This document shows positions 34,169 to 38,826 of a DNA stretch of 38,826 nt, in pieces. The notes below the pieces were generated by a model. It did no database searches, was not told the origin of the DNA, and saw only the letters and a list, made by a program, of their open reading frames with translations. Numbering within the stretch: position 1 is the stretch's first letter; each line of letters begins with the position of its first letter. This stretch comes from JBCBSS01 sp039819065 (GTDB taxonomy: Bacteria > Bacteroidota > Bacteroidia > Cytophagales > Cyclobacteriaceae). Position numbers and translations under genes: made by a program. The stretch is from positions 1-38,826 of the forward strand of contig JBCBSS010000070.1 in the NCBI GenBank assembly GCA_039819065.1. The letters run 5' to 3'.

Positions 34169-34489
34169 ATGGGAATACTAAGTAAGTTATTTGGAGGTGG
34201 TAATGATCAATTATCAGCCTATATCAGTAACGGAGCAGTAATCGTTGATGTGAGAACACCACAGGAATTCAGCCAAGGCAGTGTGAATGGTGCGAAGAAT
34301 ATGCCATTACAATCCATCGGAAATAAGGTCGATGAAATCACGAAATGGAAGAAACCAGTCATACTATGCTGTGCGTCCGGCATGAGAAGTGGACAGGCGA
34401 CCAAAGCCCTGCGCAATAGCGGAATCGACTGCATCAACGGCGGCAGCTGGCAGAAGGTGGATAAAGCGCTGAAACAAGCAGCGTCTTAA
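34169..34489 (+). CDS. Single-domain rhodanese-like protein
   Basis: This is a 106-residue cytoplasmic rhodanese with one domain. Key segments are VIVDVRTPQEFSQGSVNGAKNMPL (24-47) and the active loop CCASGMRS (67-74). Cys68 is the likely persulfide carrier, preceded by an extra Cys67. It ends NGGSWQKVDKAL, a common closing for this class. Members shuttle sulfane sulfur to acceptors such as thiols or cyanide. A short N-terminal segment (MGILSKLFGGGNDQ) may be an amphipathic tether. The repeat tandem starts 22 bases after the stop. Confidence 0.9.
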   Translation: MGILSKLFGGGNDQLSAYISNGAVIVDVRTPQEFSQGSVNGAKNMPLQSIGNKVDEITKWKKPVILCCASGMRSGQATKALRNSGIDCINGGSWQKVDKALKQAAS

Positions 34490-34510
34490 CTTTTGCTGCC
34501 AACGAGGTGC

Positions 34511-34994
34511 TAGCGACAAAGCAATCTGTCAGATGAATTACAAGATTTTTATAGCCATCATGTCATTTCGAGGAACGAGAAATCTAACTTGATTGCAAGA
34601 GCAAATCAATGATTAAGAAAGATCTCTCCTACGTCGAGATGACACTCTTCGCTGAATTCATCAATTTATCCCAAAGTACAGCAAACATTCCTGTTCGCTC
34701 ATCAAACGAACAAGAATGTTCGTTTTACAACTCACCGCCTCCTACGAGATACTAGCGGCAAAGCAATCTGTCAGATGAATTACAAGATTTTTATAGCCAT
34801 CATGTCATTTCGAGGAACGAGAAATCTAACTCGATAGCAAGAGCAAATCAATGATTAAGAAAGATCTCTCCTACGTCGAGATGACACTCTTCGCTGAATT
34901 CATCAATTTATTCCAAAGTACAGCAAACATTCCTGCTCACCCATCAAACGAACAAGAATGTTCATTTCACGACTCTCCGCCTTTATTAGCTATT
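34511..34994. repeat. 242-bp tandem duplication made of dispersed hairpin elements
   Basis: Unit 1 (34511-34752) and unit 2 (34753-34994) are near-identical; both begin TAGCG(A/G)CAAAGCAATCTG. Differences cluster in the last ~50 bases. Each unit contains an 84-bp element with complementary ends, TGTCATTTCGA...TCGAGATGACA (34561-34644 and 34803-34886, one mismatch between ends). Each also contains a hairpin with arms AACATTCCTGTTCG and CGAACAAGAATGTT in unit 1 (34684-34720, one mismatch), degraded in unit 2. The CTCCTACGTCGA core recurs near 37336-37364. No gene is present. The stretch separates the rhodanese gene from the MOSC-reductase gene. Confidence 0.9.
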
Positions 34995-35178
34995 ATCTAG
35001 AGAGCTGACCTCACCTTTGAACCCGAACCCCTCCTAAACCTATTCGGACCTTCTCCAAAATTAGTATCGTACTATCATTCATATTCAGGTTGTTGGATGC
35101 CGTTTTCGATAACCAAATGATTTGACGGTTGTTTTAGTGACGACTTCTAGTCACCAGCTAACACTTAACCTCACAACC

Positions 35179-36924
35179 ATGCCTAAATTACTCTCCATCA
35201 ACGTATCGCTACCTAAAGAAATCGAGCACAAAGGAAAGACCGTTTCTACCGGTATATTCAAAGAACCTATCCGGGGAAAAGTAAGGGCCAATAAGCTCAA
35301 CCTGGAAGGGGATGGGCAGGCTGATTTAATCGGTCATGGTGGTGAGATGCGAGCTGTCTATGTGTATTCACATGACAATTATGCGCATTGGCAAAATGAA
35401 CTCGGTCGAGACGATTTTCCCATGGGGCAATTTGGTGAGAATTTCACCGTGGAGGGAATGATGGACAGCGAGATTCATGTAGGTGATCAGTTTAGAATCG
35501 GATCGGCGCTATTCGAAGTAAGCCAGCCCAGGGTGCCATGTTATAAGTTGGCTATTAAAATGAAGGAAGAAGGCTTTTACAGCAAGATATTGAACAGCGG
35601 TAGGTTGGGCTTCTATTTTAGGGTATTGGAAGAAGGTGAGGTAGAAGCCGGGGATGACATTGTACTGGTCAAGACACACGAGGACAAACTGAATATTACC
35701 GAAGTAAATGACCTCATGTACTTCAAGAAAGAGGATTATGATGGCTTTAGAAGAGCGCTTAAAGTCGAGGCGCTTTCTCCTGGTTGGAAGTCTACTTTTG
35801 AAGACCGCTTATCCAAAGAGCATCAGGAGACAGAGAAGAAAAAGGATTTCAGATTGCTGGTGGTGAAAAACAAGATATGGGAAAGTGAAAATATCACATC
35901 ATTCCATTTGGCCGCAGAAGATGGAGAGCCATTGAGCAATTTCCTTCCCGGTCAATTCCTTCCTATCAAGCTGGATATCCCAGGTCAGTACCAGGCGGTA
36001 TTCAGAACTTACTCTATCTCTAACGCGCCCGGAGCCGATTTTTACCGGCTTAGCATCAAGCGCGAACTGGCACCGCCAGATGTACCCAATGCCTATCCCG
36101 GGGTTTCCTCAAATTACTTTCATGATCAGGTAGAAGTAGGTACCAAGATTCTATGCAATGCACCCAGAGGTCAGTTCTACCTCAATGCCGAGAGCCAAAA
36201 GCCTGTAGTGTTGTTGAGTGCTGGTGTGGGGCTGACACCCATGGTCAGCATGTTGGAGCATTTGATCGGTAGCGGTTCCGATCGGAAGGTATGGTATATC
36301 CATGGTGCTAGAAATGGCAAAGAGCACGCTATGAGCGATCATGTACGTCAATTGGCAGGTGAACATAATCAGCTGCAGGCACATGTGAGTTATAGCAAAC
36401 CGAACGAAGGAGACATTCAGGGGCAGCATTATGATAGGGTAGGGCGAGTCGATCTTGATTTAATCAAAGAGTTAGTTGGCTCGACGGATTGTGAATTCTA
36501 TATCTGTGGGCCAGCACCGTTCATGAAATCGCTTTTTGAGGCACTCACCAATTGGGGTGTTGCTCCTAGCGATGTTTACTACGAGTTTTTTGGGCCAGCC
36601 GCCGATATGGGGCCATTGAGTAAAGTATCTCAACCCAAGAGACAGGCAGAAATGACTGAATGCTGCGATGACGTCGAGATCAACTTCACCAAGTCAGGTA
36701 TCAAGGCCAGCTGGAACCCCTCTTGTGATAGCATTCTGGAACTAGCCGAAGCCCATGGCTTAAACCCTGACTTCAGTTGTCGCTCCGGCATCTGCCAAAC
36801 ATGCGTATGCAACCTAAAGGCCGGCGAAGTGATCTACGACCCCGAACCACTACAAGAACCCAACGCCGGAACCGTATTGATCTGCTGCTCGAAGCCCAAG
36901 ACTAATTTGGAGGTTGAATTGTAG
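35179..36924 (+). CDS. MOSC domain fused to ferredoxin-NAD(P)H reductase and [2Fe-2S] ferredoxin
   Basis: This is a 581-residue three-part redox protein. I start it at the ATG at 35179 (MPKLLSINVS), because the longer frame uses a TTG and adds 19 non-family residues. Residues 1-165 are a YiiM-like MOSC domain with GHGGEMRAVYVYS, FGENFTVEG and the molybdenum-ligand candidate Cys121 in QPRVPCYKL. A short helical linker with ALSPGWKSTF (198-207) matches the 3-alpha domain. Residues 225-470 are a flavin reductase with FRTYSIS (275-281, FAD), SAGVGLTPM (347-355, NAD(P)) and CGPAPFM (443-449). Residues 498-581 are a plant-type ferredoxin with Cys534, Cys539, Cys542 and a fourth Cys at 569 or 570. 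The layout suggests an NAD(P)H-driven Mo enzyme in one chain, by analogy with N-hydroxylated-substrate reductases of the MOSC family. Confidence 0.92.
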   Translation: MPKLLSINVSLPKEIEHKGKTVSTGIFKEPIRGKVRANKLNLEGDGQADLIGHGGEMRAVYVYSHDNYAHWQNELGRDDFPMGQFGENFTVEGMMDSEIHVGDQFRIGSALFEVSQPRVPCYKLAIKMKEEGFYSKILNSGRLGFYFRVLEEGEVEAGDDIVLVKTHEDKLNITEVNDLMYFKKEDYDGFRRALKVEALSPGWKSTFEDRLSKEHQETEKKKDFRLLVVKNKIWESENITSFHLAAEDGEPLSNFLPGQFLPIKLDIPGQYQAVFRTYSISNAPGADFYRLSIKRELAPPDVPNAYPGVSSNYFHDQVEVGTKILCNAPRGQFYLNAESQKPVVLLSAGVGLTPMVSMLEHLIGSGSDRKVWYIHGARNGKEHAMSDHVRQLAGEHNQLQAHVSYSKPNEGDIQGQHYDRVGRVDLDLIKELVGSTDCEFYICGPAPFMKSLFEALTNWGVAPSDVYYEFFGPAADMGPLSKVSQPKRQAEMTECCDDVEINFTKSGIKASWNPSCDSILELAEAHGLNPDFSCRSGICQTCVCNLKAGEVIYDPEPLQEPNAGTVLICCSKPKTNLEVEL

Positions 36925-37110
36925 ATGATTAGACAAAAGAGGTAAGACATAAGAATTTAGACAAAAGATGAAAGACTAGTGGCTTGCTCGAGACTGTCCT
37001 TGCGATGAGCGACGAAGGAGCGAAGAAGTAATCTAGTTGCTTCCAAGAGTGAGAAAATGGAAATAAATAGAAGTAAACAGAAATAGATAGCACCGGCCTT
37101 CAGTTGTATT

Positions 37111-37216
37111 ACCTCACCCAATATCAGCATCAGGTTAACATACTGCCGTAGTACCCTCTCCTTGAGGAGAGGGTCGCACAAATCTTTGGTAAACCGCGAC
37201 CGTCATTGGGTGAGGT
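37111..37216. repeat. Nested inverted repeat (CCTCACCC type)
   Basis: The outer arms ACCTCACCCAAT (37111-37122) and ATTGGGTGAGGT (37205-37216) are perfect complements. Inside is a hairpin with arms ACCCTCTCC (37153-37161) and GGAGAGGGT (37166-37174) and loop TTGA. A single-hairpin relative (CCCCTCTC/GAGAGGGG then GGTGAGG) is in island B at 11459-11494. Confidence 0.8.
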
Positions 37217-37583
37217 CATTGTACTCTCAAGTACAGCGAACATTCCTGTTCACTTGCTAAACTCAGATCCGGGCTGTCATTCCGATCAGTCAGTCGACTG
37301 AGAGGAATCTCACTCCAAGATTGATGCGAACCAGGAGAAAGATCTCTCCTACGTCGAGATGACACATCGAGGAAATTACAGTATGTCCGCTTTCTCTAAA
37401 GAGAAGGTTACATCGATATTGCATCGACCGAATCGGCCTTGATAAAATTGCGTTAAGAAATTCGGCGAAAGAGCCGTTAAAAAATGTACACTGTTTGAAG
37501 CTCGACGTAGGAGAGCAAGTTTGTACATTTTAGGCGTTTGAGTAGAATTTTAGCTTATTTTATCACAGCCTTGAGTTTTTTTG

Positions 37584-37615
37584 CTTCGTTTTTTGGGTTA
37601 AGCCAAAAAATGAAG
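37584..37615. repeat. Hairpin of the CTTCGTTT...AAATGAAG family
   Basis: The arms CTTCGTTTTTTGG (37584-37596) and CCAAAAAATGAAG (37603-37615) pair with one mismatch around loop GTTAAG. The outer stem is the same as at 23695-23729, while the inner stem bases differ on both sides in a way that keeps pairing. Confidence 0.75.
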
Positions 37616-37747
37616 GGACATGAGATACGAAGTGTTCAGTATCAAAGTCAACGCATACCCAGTTCCTCTATAGCACTTAACCTCCCCCTAGCCCCCTCCA
37701 AGAGGGGGACACTGTAATAGCTAAAGAACTAGTCAAGTATCACCTGT

Positions 37748-38572
37748 TCACTCCCTCAAAAACTCCAACACATCCACATACTCCACATCCGTCCTGTCCT
37801 GATAGAAAGGCTTCAAAAGCGAAGTATGACCCTGACCAAAGATCACCAAGAGTCGGTCACCGGGCTCGGTAATGCGATCTATGTTGGACATGATCCTGAA
37901 GTTACGTTCCCACCAAATCGAGGTGATTCTTGTGCCGATATCACTTTCATCCGAATTGTATTTATTAAAGTGTTGCAGATAAGCCGCACGGTTCATAGCA
38001 TCAGACTCGTCGCTGTTCATATAGACGAAAAAGGACTTGAGGTTATGGTTGTTGTAGTACTCCTGTAGCGGCAACATGACAGTTTTTTGCATTTCCTGAA
38101 TCAAGGCATTAAAGCCCTCCATTTGGTTGGTGGATTGCAGGAAAGCCATCAGTTCATTGAAAGGAAGGTCTTGACGATGATCCGCAGGATAGATATGCTC
38201 GTGCCCAAGTTGATTAGCTAATCTAAAGCCGACCTGCTGTATTTCATTGATGCTAAGCGTATGCTTACCGTTACGATAGGTTTGATAAACTGAATCTATT
38301 CTTGTCCTCCCAAAAGGATACTCGATCAATACTTTGGTAGGCTTAAAAGCCTTCAGCGCATCCACCAATTCCTGTATTTCCTTCTGCCGCTTTTCTGAAG
38401 TGAGATCATCCACCTTCAGCGACAATAAATCACGCGAACCGGCAAAGTGAAAAGTACCGAGCAAAGCAATTTTAGGTTTTTGAGATGATTCGTTTTGGGC
38501 GTTGGTTTGATTGGATAGACAAGTAAACAAGCACAAGACTAAGCCTAGCCTGAGTAGGGATATTGGTTTCAT
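37748..38572 (-). CDS. Secreted DUF5694 (TraB/GumN-like) protein
   Basis: This is a 274-residue exported protein. I start it at the ATG at 38572 (MKPISLLRLGLVLCLFTCLS), which opens a signal peptide ending near TNAQ; the longer frame adds 22 unlikely residues. The body matches DUF5694 and has the spaced motifs of the TraB/Tiki-like hydrolase superfamily: LLGTFHFAGS (GxxH), KVLIEYPFG (conserved Glu), HIYPADHRQD and a C-terminal FGQGHTSLLKPF (second G-H). In related proteins these residues hold metal or catalysis, so hydrolase activity is plausible but unproven. Long helices lie between the motifs. It is convergent with the MOSC-reductase across island D, and divergent from the partial gene at the window end. 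Confidence 0.85.
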   Translation of the reverse strand: MKPISLLRLGLVLCLFTCLSNQTNAQNESSQKPKIALLGTFHFAGSRDLLSLKVDDLTSEKRQKEIQELVDALKAFKPTKVLIEYPFGRTRIDSVYQTYRNGKHTLSINEIQQVGFRLANQLGHEHIYPADHRQDLPFNELMAFLQSTNQMEGFNALIQEMQKTVMLPLQEYYNNHNLKSFFVYMNSDESDAMNRAAYLQHFNKYNSDESDIGTRITSIWWERNFRIMSNIDRITEPGDRLLVIFGQGHTSLLKPFYQDRTDVEYVDVLEFLRE

Positions 38573-38732
38573 GAGGTATTGCGGTTGGTTGTAGGTTAGA
38601 CGCAGAGGGTGGAGGGGAGGTTGCATGCTTGATGGCATGAATAAGGTCGTTTGGGGCTAAAAATGCCTAAAGTTGGGTATTGCCTTACCATTATTCATTT
38701 GGGAAATTCACATTAAAAAAACAATTAATTAT

Positions 38733-38826
38733 ATGACGAATAAAACATTTCTATTAACGGCAATAGCCTTTGTTATATTCATTACAAATACGAATGCTCA
38801 AAATGACCTCTTCACAAAAGTTGTTG
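38733..38826 (+). CDS. Start of a secreted protein, cut by the window end
   Basis: The ATG at 38733 opens a 31-codon reading frame that is still open at the last base. It encodes a convincing signal peptide, MTNKTFLLTAIAFVIFITN then TNAQ, with cleavage expected after Ala22, followed by NDLFTKVV. The upstream sequence is AT-rich (ATTAAAAAAACAATTAATT), as is usual for Bacteroidota leaders. Too little of the mature protein is visible to name a family. Confidence 0.7.
   Translation, partial: MTNKTFLLTAIAFVIFITNTNAQNDLFTKVV

Larger units (their letters stand above)
36925..37747. repeat. Convergent intergenic repeat island D
   Basis: This 823-bp gene-free island lies between the MOSC-reductase and the DUF5694 gene. 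It begins with AGACAAAAGA/TAAGACATAAGA low-complexity repeats (36930-36975) like those of island B. Then come a CTTGCGATGAGCGACGAAGG module, a short TAGAAATA run near 37058-37090, and a nested CCTCACCCAAT inverted repeat (separate entry). A GTCATTCCGATCAGTCAG...CTCCTACGTCGAGATGACA element lies at about 37277-37364, followed by a GTACATTTT-type inverted region near 37484-37535 and a hairpin at 37584-37615. Last is a CCTCCCCCTAGCCCCCTCC / GAGGGGG stretch near 37680-37710. Confidence 0.75.

Noticed and set aside
35122..35178. TTG-start extension of the MOSC fusion
   Set aside because: The added 19 residues do not match MOSC starts; the ATG at 35179 does.

Overview
The window looks like chromosome of a marine- or soil-type member of the Bacteroidota, most likely a Cytophagales relative. 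This is inferred from gene families, not from a marker gene. The families typical of that group are a secreted VPS10/BNR-repeat protein, a DUF5686 outer-membrane protein with a carboxypeptidase-regulatory-like domain, a long two-domain FtsX/MacB-type permease without its own ATPase, an AraC regulator with a multi-pass membrane N-terminus, DUF5694 and an OmpA-domain thioredoxin fusion. Most starts lack a Shine-Dalgarno sequence, and the two promoters I can propose carry the Bacteroidota -7 element TAnnTTTG. No rRNA, tRNA, CRISPR array, phage or complete insertion sequence is visible.

Layout. 1-3521: a long inverted repeat, then a VPS10/BNR secreted protein. 3522-4314: repeat island A. 4315-6846 (-): DUF5686 protein. 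7448-7864: small helical protein, a terminator, then a MITE with 15-bp terminal repeats and a 6-bp target duplication. 8358-10847: ABC-type permease. 10848-11756: terminator and repeat island B. 11757-15538 (-): a tight three-gene heme-peroxidase cluster (duplicated membrane protein, DyP-type peroxidase, catalase-like protein). 15870-19151: pirin, dienoyl-CoA-isomerase-like crotonase and SelO. 19312-20541: two consecutive lipoproteins. 20808-23530: two-subunit molybdenum hydroxylase of the isoquinoline 1-oxidoreductase type. 23881-24939 (-): AI-2E family protein. 25264-28873: a small conserved protein, an AraC regulator, a secreted protein, and a PAS protein coupled to a thioesterase. 28966-33910 (-): a large GAF protein and a thioredoxin-OmpA fusion. 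34169-34489: rhodanese. 34511-34994: a 242-bp tandem duplication. 35179-36924: MOSC-ferredoxin reductase fusion. 36925-37747: repeat island D. 37748-38572 (-): DUF5694 protein. 38733 to the window end: the start of another secreted protein.

Themes. Redox chemistry recurs: DyP, catalase-like protein, pirin, SelO, Mo-hydroxylase, MOSC-reductase, rhodanese and a thioredoxin fusion. They are not one operon. The most coherent candidate system is the three-gene peroxidase cluster. Its first protein is an unrecognised membrane protein built from two diverged copies of one ~145-residue module around a transmembrane hairpin.

The non-coding DNA is as interesting as the genes. Convergent gene junctions are packed with shared hairpin and short-period repeat modules in varying order and orientation. 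In two cases the repeat reaches into the stop codon of the neighbouring gene.
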